DNA from: Neelides folsomi
Lineage: Eukaryota; Arthropoda; Collembola; Neelipleona; Neelidae
Assembly (NCBI GenBank): GCA_034687125.1
Contig: JAQGBZ010000338.1
Coordinates: 1-64,000 of the forward strand
Direction: 5' to 3'
Length of the DNA stretch: 64,000 nucleotides
How positions within the stretch are numbered: the first letter of the stretch is position 1; every line of letters begins with the position of its first letter. The position numbers and the translations under genes were made by a program. The notes under the pieces were generated by a model. It did no database searches, was not told the DNA's origin, and saw only the letters and a program-made list of their open reading frames with translations. Below, one piece after another: positions 12,651 to 24,621 of this stretch.

Positions 12651-15473
12651 TCATTCTTCATTGCCATCATTGTTATTGATTGAAGATCTTAGGATGAATT
12701 TGATTGAGAATGGCTTGGGATTTAAATTAAGTCCAACGACAGGTTCAAGGTCCAAATCCCCAACTTTTTCCATCACGAACTTCTGGATGAGATTTGTGAA
12801 TATGAGGAACATTGAAGCTCTCGCAATGTTTTCTCCCGGACAACGACGCTTTCCATAACCGAACGGTAAAACCTGCGAAATCCAAAATTTCGCGGTAAAT
12901 TCAAATTTTACCATTTTAAAACAAATTTTGAATTTGCAAATTTGTTTTAACCCAATCGTCTGAAGCTAAGAGTTTTCCTTCTTGGGATAAAAACCGTTCC
13001 GGGTGGAAGTTTTCTGGATCTCCCCAACGTTCAACGTTCCGATGAATTCCATAATTGTTCATAAACACGTTGGAGCCCTGAACATTCAAAAATTAACAAA
13101 ATATTATTTAAACATTAATTATCAAATTAAGACATGTCATCATTATCTTTTCATCTTTTATCTCATCAAATCTTTATTCAATTATTAACTATTTTGTAAA
13201 TGTTATGAATAACTTAATAAGTATTAATTAAATTAAATGTCTGACTTTAGGTATGTGAAATCCTTTATATTGAACGTCACGCGTTGTGGCATGAGGCGTC
13301 ACAATTGGAGCAACAGACGCAAATCGATGAACTTCCGTCAAAAAAGCTTCAACGTAGGGCAAACTAAACATTCAAAGTTTTAATTGCTATTGACAATGAA
13401 ATTAACAATGATGCAAAAAAGTTAAACAAATAAATAAATACCTGTACATAATATCATACATTGTATCATATAACATATATCGATACATTACTCGTATCTA
13501 ATTATTCTATCATTATTGTGTATTATCTGTATAACATAACTATAGGTATAAACATTAAACCCACTCTAATGTGACTCTAATACATTTAATCATGCGAGAA
13601 GCTTAATGATTAAACACCTTTTAGCGTGTGATTAAGCATAGCGTTAAGTAATAAAATGAAATTGATTAAAGTTGCGATCGGAAATTGAGGAAATTAATTT
13701 TTTGCCAATTACTTTTCTTTGTCTTCGAGTGAAATCATTCTTGTAAGGCCAACAACGCTGAGGATTTCCCTCTCAACCTTTTCCTGAATTCGACCGTCAT
13801 TTACCAAATACATGATGGAGAATTGGAGGGTCGTAGTCGTCGTGTCACTCCCAGCAATGAAAAAATCCATCTTTTTTAAAGGCCAATTAATTAGGGACAA
13901 ATTAAATAATTTCCTTATTAAATAATTTCCTTACGCAAGTCACGGCCAACTGCTCATCTAAATACATAGAGAAAAAATTAAATCGAGATTACGACGAAAT
14001 TAAATTTATTACCATAAAAGTTTTTATTTCCGGGATTCCGATCTTTTTCGTCTAAATAGGCGTCGATAAAGTCACGTGGGGATTCCGGACATCGCGTCAT
14101 TTTGTGTTCAGTCACTAATTCCTATAAACTTCAATTAACTAAAATCATAATGTCAGTATTCACATGCAGATTACATGCAATTAGTTAAATATAATTTAAT
14201 TAAATGATTTTAAACATTATTTTTAATCCAACCCTCATGTGTTTTTTTAATTGTGTGAATCCTCTCAATTGAACATCAAATCCTGACCAAGAAGGAAACA
14301 AATGGCGAAGGGAATTAAACGACCAAAAGATTCCTTGGCCTATGGCGCGTTTTCTTAAAACTTCCCTCACAATTGATTGCAATCTAAAATATAAACGTTT
14401 AATTTTAAATATGATATAAGTAAAATCAAATTATTCAAATATAACAAATAATCGTATAAACAATACTTGTATATACATAATACATACATAATGCACAAAG
14501 GGATTTTTAATATGAACCTTATAATTTTCTCATCCTCAAAATCACATCTAGATCCCGCGACCATTGACCACAAAGTGCTAATAACAGGCGGGCCAAAAAG
14601 ATTTGCAGGTTTTAAAATCCCTCCATTTTCCCCAACTTGGCTTTTGATGTGAGACTGCAAATTTTTAACTTCGCCTAAAATGGCCGCTTCCATCTTTGCA
14701 GTTCCAAAGCCAAAATCACGCAAGTGACGGAGAGCGAAGCGTCTCGTTTCTTTCCATAAATCTCCATCAGTTAAAATTATCCCTGTTAAGTTAATTGAGT
14801 AAAATAACCACAACAATAACCCAATAAACACTATAGCATATCAAAGCAAATAACAATTTTTATATAATGAAATATAATATTTTTTTAAATTTCAATCATT
14901 AGACGCAATTAAATGATTCGACACCCATAATATTTCCATCGCCCTTTATAGTCGCGTTTGTATCCTTTGGTCGTCCATTCCATTCGTCTTTTTTCATCGT
15001 TTCTTTTATCACTTCAGGGTCCGAAAGCACAACTGAAAATTAAAAATGTAACTTCTTAATTCAGTAACATTTAATATTTTTAATTTAAACTTATATTAAT
15101 TTTAGTTAAATTAATTAGAATTTAATTTCTGTAAAATTGAGTTAAAACTTACCAACATGCCTTCTGCCAAAATATAAAGAATAAATCGGACCATAAATTT
15201 TAGCATAAAAGTTAATAGGTATCCAAACTCTTTGCCAATTAATCCAGCCAATTTGTCCCAAATTTCCAATTACAGGTAGCGTAAATGGCCCTACAAACAA
15301 TCAAATATGTCAATAAAACCGCGAAATATTAAAATTAACGATATAAAATTACTTTAAGAATATAATGAAAATAAAATGAAAATAAAATTACCCGGAAGTT
15401 CCCCTCTTTTCCTTCTATTCACAAAGGCGAGTATTAAAAGAGCGGCGAATAAAAAAGCCAAAATGACGCTCAT
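12651..15473 (-). CDS. Cytochrome P450, microsomal, CYP2-clan
   Basis: Eleven exons (15473-15392, 15290-15153, 15032-14925, 14782-14518, 14383-14233, 14121-14013, 13958-13936, 13870-13713, 13363-13246, 13077-12952, 12872-12651) give 499 residues, full length for the family. In order: N-terminal membrane anchor (MSVILAFLFAALLILAFV), Pro-rich hinge (LPGPFTLPVIGN), helix C region (LWKETRRFALRHL), I-helix oxygen-binding motif FIAGSDTT, K-helix ExxR (EVHR), PERF motif (FHPERF) and heme loop PFGYGKRRCPGE with the ligand Cys437. All key residues are present, so it should be an active ER mono-oxygenase. The HLRDFGFG and GRxxI-type motifs favour clan 2, but substrate is unknown. Exon 7 is only 23 nt. 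The exon 8 acceptor has a poor pyrimidine tract. Confidence 0.92.
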
Positions 15474-16806
15474 CTTCAATCCTTCTTTTGTCGTTGAATT
15501 GGAATGAAGAAATGAACGGATAATTTTGAATTCCTACATAAAGAATAGTTGACATGGATGGAAGTTACACAATACAGGGAATTCACTTTCACTTCTTCCT
15601 TCACATTTGCTTGTAAAGGAAACGAGTATTTGACATTTAAGGAGCTTGACACGAATATTCTTCCTTAAATGTCACTATAACAACACACATTATTATTTAA
15701 TCTTTAATTCGCAAATTATATGAAATTGAATGGGAATTTATTTATATTTTATTTGAATATTTATATGCGAAATAATTGTTTGCTTCGGTTAATTAAATTA
15801 AATAATGCGAAAATTTTATTTACAAAGTTGACTAGCGAAACTCGGCAGATAGAAAAATCAAATCGCGATTTTCATCACTATGATTTTTACAATCTTGATT
15901 AAATTTATCATTAAACTCTTAATTAAACATTTAAATTTTTATGTTTATTTAACATGTTTATTTTAAACAATTTACAAAATATTTAAAATATTAACAATAT
16001 TTAATTAATTATCCAAATAAATTTCAATGAATTAAAAACAATTTGTGTTGTACCCGTTATAAACATAATATTGAGTTATTTACACCATCAAACTTGAATA
16101 AACATTTTCACCGGCAATTACATTTAATAAAACAATTCTTCAAAAATTAAATGCATTTTGTGTATTTCGTCAGCCACAGATAAATATTAAATAAAAATAT
16201 CAACACGAACCCAAACATATTATAATATATTAAATATAAATTACAATTATAATATATTTTTAATGTATCTTATTTTAATTAATTAAAATTAGCCAACACA
16301 ATAATAACTTTTAAGTTATTTTAAAAATAATGAGCACCAAAATTGAGCAGTGCTGTACATAATTTCATACAAGTACATTTATCCCTATATCTATATCAAA
16401 CAATCTTATACTTTTATCTTGCAACCTAACCTAAATATTTGTATATTATATTAAATTGAATATAATAATTAAGTTAAATTATAAATTAAATGAATTTACA
16501 ACAATTACAGTTATACTCTACAATTATAAAGTATTTAATTGATAATTAAATTACGATTATAATTTTAATTAATGTGGGGTAATGTCATTGATTTAAACAG
16601 GTTTTTCATTTTTAAGAACTAAAAAATAAAAAAATTTCTTTATGTTGAACGAAAAGCTCGTTGGGGGCAAATCAAAGGTTGTGTATCACATTTGGGTTTT
16701 TCCAATGGTTGGGCCAAAGGGGGATTTTTTGGCTCGCCTCCTTCGCAGGCTAAAATTACACTTTTCATCTCTCACCAAAAGAAAAGAATGAAAAGAATGG
16801 AGAACT
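15474..16806. other. Intergenic, very AT-rich
   Basis: Contains the P450 promoter side and the 3' UTR of the ZCCHC24-like gene. No gene, RNA or repeat is supported. Confidence 0.55.
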
Positions 16807-17795
<989 letters not shown>

Positions 17796-18018
17796 CTTCC
17801 GAGTCGAAGGAAGGAATGAATCCCGGGAACCGGAGCCGGTCCGCAAGGCCTATCTTTAGATATCCACACGTGGAGAAAAAACCAAACTCAGCCCAACACA
17901 CTCCGACATTAAAGAATTCCTCATCAATTACCTGACAATTCATTAATGGATTAAAAATGAAAATATGGAATTAATTTTGTATTAAATAAAATAAATAATA
18001 TCAATTAGTGTATACAGG

Positions 18019-18098
18019 TACAGGTTGGGCCATAAGTTTCTTTCTTTTTTATATGATTGTTTATTTAAAAAAGAAAGATACTTATGGCCCACCCTGTA
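18019..18098. mobile_element. Short mariner-like MITE (TIR about 31 bp)
   Basis: Starts TACAGGTTGGGCCATAAGTT and its opposite strand starts TACAGGGTGGGCCATAAGTA; the arms then share the TCTTTCTTTTTT side. The whole element is about 80 bp, almost all inverted repeat, with TA at both borders as in Tc1/mariner insertions. No coding capacity. Confidence 0.8.
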
Positions 18099-18484
18099 TA
18101 TTAAATATTATATATTATCATCTATGCTTTAATCATAAATCAGTAAATTGAGAATTGATTTATCTGTAAACAGTTAACTGAGTTAACTAAAACGGTGAAT
18201 TTATCGTTAAGTAAGTCAAAATATAATATGGGTTATAATTTGAAATGCATTAGATTAATTTATAATTATAATTTATAAAGGCTACATACTATATTCAAGT
18301 TATTTATAGTACCTTATTACATAAATAATCATTTTTGGAATTTTGTAGATTATGGATTATGAAACTATATAACCCAAAGTAAGTAATTTTCCAAAAATAG
18401 AATATTATTATTTATATTATTTTATTAATAGTGTTTATATTTAAATCTTGGACATTTAATTTATATCAAAGGTAATTTATAATT

Positions 18485-18597
18485 AGGTGCAGTTTCTTCC
18501 ACCACCAATTCTCCACCTTCACCTCCAAATACCACATTGCCACCACCACCACCAACCAACGCGACAACTTCACCACCAATCGCCACTACAAATTAAC
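18485..18597 (+). pseudogene. Possible Pro/Thr-rich terminal exon or gene fragment
   Basis: After an acceptor-like TTAG the frame reads a Pro/Thr/Ser-rich stretch (SSTTNSPPSPPNTTLPPPPP) to a TAA at 18595-18597. There is no upstream exon I can attach. It could be the end of an unannotated gene, a relic, or a chance simple-sequence run. Confidence 0.2.
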
Positions 18598-18883
18598 CAT
18601 GACAACCTCCGCGCTACTCAAAACCAAAAAAACCAAAAATTGATCAACCAGAAGAAACTGAATTTAATTTGACAACTCCTCTTCTGCCTTACTGAACCTA
18701 AAATCATTTTTTACTTTTCATGTCTTTTATTGAAAACTGCTTGGTGTATTGTTATATTAATTATGTTACTTAATATTTTAATTAAGAGGAAAATGAACCC
18801 ATTATGATTTTTTAGCAAACCAAAATGGAAAATAAATATATGTATGGTACTATTACTGTTACTGTAATGTACTCTGTGAATAT

Positions 18884-18991
18884 AATCTTTCCACAAAATG
18901 AGTGAACATGGGATAATAAAAATCATATGGAAATCCATAGAAATTTTTGTTATTATGTTTTGACATTGTTCATTCATTTTGTGGAAAGATT
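18884..18991. mobile_element. Inverted-repeat element (MITE-like)
   Basis: Left arm AATCTTTCCACAAAATGAGT (18884 on) pairs with right arm ending ATTCATTTTGTGGAAAGATT (18991), about 25 bp with one mismatch. A looser palindrome continues inwards. No open frame or clear target duplication. Confidence 0.55.
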
Positions 18992-19061
18992 GTACAAATA
19001 ATATTGATAATATGTGTATAATCATATCGTCGATTTTAAACCTAACATATATACAACTATA

Positions 19062-19153
19062 TACAGAGTGATCCATAAGTAACGCAACAGACGTTTATTA
19101 AACTCATGGTTACCGATTGAATGTCTGTTGCGTTACTTATGGTTCACTCTGTA
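19062..19153. mobile_element. Second mariner-like MITE
   Basis: Arms of about 31 bp: TACAGAGTGATCCATAAGTA on the left and TACAGAGTGAACCATAAGTA on the opposite strand at the right, continuing ACGCAACAGAC. TA flanks both ends. Total 92 bp. Related in plan (TACAGxGTGxxCCATAAGTA) to the element at 18019. Confidence 0.8.
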
Positions 19154-19636
19154 TAACCTTACATATAACTTGAAAGTTGAATGGAATGAAAATATATTGA
19201 ATCGTGTTTTGTCAGGTTCCAAGGGTTATATTTTTGTTATATTAAGTAGAAATAAAACGATGACGAAATTTGTTTTGGTCTTTTGTCCATGGGAACGTGT
19301 TGAGAAGGGCAGTGTGGACATTGACGGCGTAGTTTCACTTACACTTTCACCATTCAACACATACGGGCTAATCCAATTAAAAACCTTTTAAATCTTCAAT
19401 TCAATTCCTATCGATTCAAACCAATTAGCCTTAATATCTTTTTAATTGAGAAATGAGATTCAGTCTCATATTCCTCTCACAATAAATCATTACTGTACTC
19501 AAGTTAAAACTCAATTAAATCTACTTAAAATTATTACTAAAGTTGGTTAATTAGCCCAAAGTACTTTTTACTAAGAGTAACTTCAAATAAAATCTTTTTC
19601 TTCCTATTGTGATTAATTGAATAAAAAGAACTTAAA

Positions 19637-22420
19637 ATGGCTGGAATCGCGGCGTTGATGAACAAGAAGAAAAGAGATCGAATGCGGAAAGAGCAAAATC
19701 AAGCAAATGAAGTTTCATTTGGAGAGGTAAAAGCTTTATTAATCCAATTTCTATCAATTAATTCCATTAATATTCAATTTATGAAACATTTGGAAATGAA
19801 ACTCACATTTGGCGTTTAAATCATAATAAATTAATTATCATTCCAGCTTATGTAAAAAAACTCTTTAAATAAAATTTAATTTGGTTTGATTAATTAGTTA
19901 AATTTTCTTATATTAAGGAGTAAGGACATACATACATATAATTACTTCACTTAGTTAAATAACATTGATTTAACAAAGATGGTTTAAGGTATAATTAAGA
20001 AGGATGGCTGGAGTTATTGCGAGTTTGCTGCGAAAGAAAGAGGAGCGGAGGAGGAAACGAAAAATCGTTCCTTTTACTCCTCACGTCGCTCATGTCGTCA
20101 TCGCCCCTTTCCCTTCTTTCCCCCCTAATTGGGTTCGACCCTTTTAAAAATTTTAATCAAATTAACACTTAATTCGTTAATTCACTTGATCCAATTTTTT
20201 TAAATTAAATATTACAAAATTTATGTAGTGGTATGATGATTGCTAATTCATGTTTTTGATAAACGTTCTCTTCTTCGTCTTTTCCTCACTTTCGGTAATC
20301 GGTATGGTATTTGGTATAGTATTTAAAATTTTGAATTTCCCACATATTTTTAAATGATAATGCGGCATTTGACATGACATGAGATGACATTGACCTTTAG
20401 GTCATAAAACTTTACACTCATAGACACATTTTAACACAAGAGTCACAAGACTACACAAATTAAATTTACTCTTTACTATATCATAAAATAGATAAATATA
20501 AATATATATCTTCACATGATCTTCACATGATCCAAACCAACGTCTTTTATAACTATTAAGTATTGATATATTTACTATGTAATTAAAAGAGCTATTATAA
20601 AATAATCATGATTTAAAGAAAGCATGAATAATAAGAAACTTAATGGGAATTGAAAGACGGTGTTTTTTCTTCATGTGAAATGAACGGAAGTAATTTTGAT
20701 CAATTTTTTGATTGTTTCACTTTTAATCCTTGCCATTTGTAAATATTTGAGTAATGCGCATTTGGTGAGAAATCTTAAAATTTGACTCAAATCACGCGAA
20801 ATGCTAATTGGGATTTTTCTCACACTTTCCACTTCAACACTTGCCATTGTTTTTACCTAAAGAGGAAAATGCTGAGTTTTTCCTTGTCATCAAAATATTA
20901 ATAATAAAATTGCTCAATTGCAGCTTGCAGGATCCAAAGAAGGACTCCAAATGGCCGAAGCGAAAAGATCAATTCTTAAAAAGGCAATTCAGGAAAGCTT
21001 CAAAGCAAATGTAAAAAAAATTATTTCAATTTTTAAATTTAAACTTTTCTTAATTTTGTAATAAATTATTAACTAATTTAATAATTAATTATATAATTAA
21101 CCAATTTAAATTTACCTGGCAGATGCCCAAACAACATAAGGAAGAAGACGACGAAGGAATTTTCAACAATAGCTTGGCTCAAGCAAACTCGGCGGTTTAC
21201 ATTGGTTTGGTTTTAAGTAAGATTTTTAATAAATTGGTCCCAATAAAGTGTTTAATAATTAATCTAAGATTAATTAAAATAATATTGTTTTTCAGTTGGA
21301 ATCGGTCTGGTCATATCATTTGTAGGCTTAGGGGACAAAGGTTTTAAAACCACGGAGCTGAAACTCATCGGTCCCGTTTTAATATCAATTGGATCTGCTT
21401 GCGTCGTTTTCAAAATCCTTCAATGTCATTGCCCAATATTGAGAAACAGAATGTTTAAGTTCGTCATTTTATTTCATTATTTTCACTTTATTAAAGAAAT
21501 TGTAATTCCTATTAGGAGGAATTGGTACTGAATTCATTTATCCTTACTAATTTAATTCTAAGTTAGTTTAATTTAGTCTCAATACATTATATAACTAAAG
21601 TTAACATCATTAAAGTAAGATTAAAAAAATTTAAATTAATTTTGTAATAGGGGCGGTAAATTGCGCGATACGAGTGAACAAAGATCCACAGGAATTGAAG
21701 CTCCCAACAACGACAATTTAAACGGATCAATTCCGAGCAGAAGTCTTCAAGGGAAAAACGGATCACTTTTTTCTTCTTCCGATCTTCTTTCTCCAAGAAT
21801 CACTTTGCAATCAAGCAAATCCAATCGACCGCATTCGTCAACAAGGCAAAGCTGCATAGGTAATTAACCGACCATGATTAACTAACTGACTTTTTATTAA
21901 TTAATTGTTAATTACTTTTATTGCTGGCCACAATTGATAAACTTTGATTAACTAACTATAGTTAACTAATCTCGGTTAATATTGTATAATAAAATATTAA
22001 ATGGCTTAAATGTTTTAAATAGACGAATCGTCGGATGACGATTTTGACGAAGGCGCTCGTCCCGTGTCGAGCGAAAGTGTGATTTCCAACGAACTTCCCA
22101 AAACTCTCGGATTCCACGCGAGGGAACATTCAATGAGGAAACAAAGGAAGAAAATGATGAAGCTCAGACATGAAAGAGAAGACGAAGAATTAGACGAAGA
22201 AATTAGAGAAATTAACAGGTGAGGAAAATCATTAAATTAATTCACTAATTGGACGTTTAATTAGCATCAAATTAATCCTGTAATTAACCAATTGATATTG
22301 ATATTTAATTAATCAATAATTAACCAAATGAATTTTAATTGTTTATGAAGAATTGAACAACGGGAACTTGTAATGGCGAGCAATGAACTTCTTCTCAACC
22401 CCAAGACCTTAATGATATAA
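19637..22420 (+). CDS. Unrecognised two-span membrane protein with basic N-terminus
   Basis: Exons 19637-19726, 20924-21010, 21123-21216, 21296-21458, 21651-21859, 22023-22218 and 22351-22420 join in frame to 302 residues. N-terminus is short, hydrophobic then basic (MAGIAALMNKKKRDRMRKEQ). A first membrane segment (YIGLVLSIGIGLVISFVGL) and a second (LIGPVLISIGSACVVFKILQ) flank a short loop GDKGFKTTELK, followed by C-x-C-P. The long cytosolic-type tail is Ser-rich, then acidic (DESSDDDFDEG), then strongly charged and probably coiled coil (MRKQRKKMMKLRHEREDEEL). The loop-GP-x-LISIG pattern is reminiscent of small tetraspan-like or TMEM200-type families, but I cannot assign it. AATAAA near 22604. 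A second start-like exon lies in intron 1. Confidence 0.8.
20004..20147 (+). CDS. Possible alternative first exon of the two-span membrane gene
   Basis: Inside the 1.2-kb first intron an ATG frame of 47 codons begins MAGVIASLLRKKEERRRKRK, clearly similar in plan to the annotated first exon (MAGIAALMNKKKRDRMRKEQ). It ends in TAA. No strong donor is seen; the sole in-phase candidate (after ...KRKI, GTTCCT) is weak. It may be a duplicated alternative first exon, a short independent peptide, or a relic. Confidence 0.4.
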   Translation: MAGVIASLLRKKEERRRKRKIVPFTPHVAHVVIAPFPSFPPNWVRPF

Positions 22421-22680
22421 ATCAAAGATAAGAAATCTTAAAAATGCAATAATGTTAAGTAATAGAAATAGATTCCCGTGACCTGTGACCTGTGCTTATA
22501 AATTATCGAATATTTACCACCAACTTTAATTAATTTGATAATATTCGCTTAGAATTCCACTTTAGGACTTTTAATGACAGTAAATGTAAAATGAATTATA
22601 TGAAATAAACGTTTGATTTTTCATTACATAAATATTATATTTATTTAATTTTTTTAGTAGATCCAATTTAGTTATTCGTT

Positions 22681-23055
22681 TCATTGATTTGGTTCTTCAT
22701 AGAAAGAACTCAATTTGGCGATTTTGACATTTTCAGAAAATCTTTCCAGCATTGATTTAAAGGCTCTTTGCATTGGTCCGTCTCCTTCCATTAAGTATTT
22801 CGGAATTGCAATATGATTTTTCTTTAAAACAAAATTTTTCATTATAATTAATACTGTATTTAAACACAATTAGATTAAATTAGAAAACATTATATTTTGT
22901 GTTACGCGTTCTTTGCCGTCTAATCCAAGCCTAGCGTTGATTTTCGCCTCATCAATTTCTTCGTTTTCGTTCGCGATTTCATCTTCAAATTCAACGGAAA
23001 AGGGAGATGCAAAAGCAACGGTCAAAATGGCAACAAAAAATATAATTCCTTTCAT
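22681..23055 (-). CDS. Small secreted peptide, unknown family
   Basis: Two exons (23055-22906 and 22821-22681) give 96 residues. Residues 1-16 form a clean signal peptide (MKGIIFFVAILTVAFA, then SPFSVEFED). The mature part starts acidic (DEIANENEEIDEAK), then turns mixed and amphipathic (GPMQRAFKSMLERFSENVKI). It has no cysteine. An RLGLDGKER stretch might be processed, but no classical dibasic Gly-Lys-Arg site is present. It lies tail-to-tail with the two-span membrane gene (260 bp apart). Function unknown. Confidence 0.65.
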
Positions 23056-23850
23056 GTTAAAACGCCTTGTTAATTAAACAAGTTAACCTAATTGCGACAA
23101 ATAATAAAACCAGATTTAAATGAGATAGGGAAAAATGTAATTTATAAATTTCAAATGATGTTTTTGAAGAGAGAAAAAGGATCTCGTTCATGACCTTCTG
23201 TCTCTCTCAACAGATTTACAAATATTTGACCTGTGGAGGATTTGCGTCAATCTCCCATTCAAAATCAAAACCATCAAATTTTTTCATTCTCTTTTCCCAA
23301 TGAAATTTACATACAATTCATACAAACTTGTGTTAAAAATCACATTGAAAAACCGTAACAGGTAAAAATAACAAGGTATAGAAATCCTTCATTATAATTT
23401 TATAATAATGAATCCCATAATCTAACAATTGAAAGAATATCATTTAATAATAAGTTTATTATTCATTATACACTTAAGTAATGTTTAATGTATTATAATA
23501 TTACAGATATAAATAACACAAATATCAAATAACAAAATATTTTCCTATTTCCAAATGACAAAATAATTAAATATTGCAAAACTGTGTTTAGCAAATAAAA
23601 TACTTTAACATATGGAACAAACATTTAATTGACAATTAAAATATTACATTAACAATTATCATTACCATTTAAAATAGGAAGAAAAGATTGTAAAATACGA
23701 AAATGGACATTTTATTTTCCATTTTTCTATTTCTACCATTAAATGTTAAAATAAGGTAATAATTAAGTTAAATAAGAGTTAATACGGTTACTTAATGTTA
23801 ATTAAATAAAAAAATTAATTAAAAAATGAGGGAAAAAAGATCAAAAAATG
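23056..23850. other. Intergenic, AT-rich
   Basis: About 800 bp between the secreted-peptide gene and the tRNA. Nothing recognised apart from the tRNA terminator at its right end. Confidence 0.55.
23833..23848 (-). terminator. RNA polymerase III T-run terminator
   Basis: Two runs of six T on the minus strand start 2-3 bases after the tRNA 3' end. Confidence 0.8.
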
Positions 23851-23971
23851 TGCAACCTGTGAGATTCGAACTCACGCCCACTTACGTGGACCAGAAAGCT
23901 CAGCCCCTGCATTGCAGGAGAAGAGTAGCAAGCTCTTGAGTCTGGCGCCTTAACCACTCGGCCAAGATTGC
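23851..23971 (-). tRNA. tRNA-Leu: tRNA-Leu(CAA) with intron
   Basis: The minus strand begins GCAATCTTGGCCGAGTGGTT and ends AGGTTGC plus discriminator A; the acceptor stem GCAATCT pairs with AGGTTGC. The D arm with TGGCCGAGTGGTTAAGG (A box) and the T arm GTGAGTTCGAATCTCAC (B box GTTCGAATC) are canonical. The anticodon arm CCAGA-CTCAAG...TCTGG gives anticodon CAA. An intron of about 37 nt follows the base 3' of the anticodon, as usual for eukaryotic tRNA-Leu(CAA). A long variable arm (TCCACGTAAGTGGG) confirms leucine class. Confidence 0.95.
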
Positions 23972-24263
23972 CTCTTATTCATTTCACTTCCCCATTCAAT
24001 CCCTTCAACTCACTTCCACTTACACATTTCTCTCTCACCTTCACAATCAAACACCTCCAGTTACAATCAATCTTTTACTCTCCAGATTAAATATTAACAC
24101 CTTCGATTTATTCCAATCATTCATGTATAATTTGGTAAATTTATTTTCTCGTCTTCCCCGCCAATTAAAATAAATTAATTGAAATGGAATATTTAGTTAT
24201 TTTTGTCCATATGGAATGAAGTTAAACCTTGTCATCTGGCCTTCAGTGTTGAATATACCCATG

Positions 24264-24330
24264 TACAGGGTGGGCCATAAGTATCTTCTTTATACGATTG
24301 TATATTTAAAAAAGAAAAATACTTATGGTA
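24264..24330. mobile_element. Truncated copy of the 18019-type MITE
   Basis: The left arm TACAGGGTGGGCCATAAGTA is almost identical to the element at 18019-18098, and the centre (ACGATTGTATATTTAAAAAA) also matches. The right arm stops at CTTATGG and lacks the terminal CCCACCCTGTA. Confidence 0.75.
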
Positions 24331-24338
24331 GTGTAAGA

Positions 24339-24388
24339 TTCTAAACACATTAAAATGTACAGGTAAGTACATTTTAGTGTGTTTAGAA
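24339..24388. repeat. 22-bp inverted repeat next to the truncated MITE
   Basis: TTCTAAACACATTAAAATGT (24339 on) pairs with ACATTTTAGTGTGTTTAGAA (to 24388), one mismatch, with a 6-base loop. Possibly a second tiny palindromic insertion that disrupted the MITE end. Confidence 0.6.
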
Positions 24389-24621
24389 AATTAAATATAA
24401 GAATATTATTTAATGTTAAATGCAATTTATTCTATTGGTGATAATTAAATTAAGTTTTTATTTATTAATGTAAATTCAGTTTATAATCAGTTTATAATTT
24501 AATAAATGTAAGTTCACAAATAATTAATATTTAAGCATTCATTAAAATAATGTTACAATATTTACAATACTTGACTATGTGAAATTTTTAATAAAGAAAA
24601 GTTTCTTCACTTTTTGATTTT

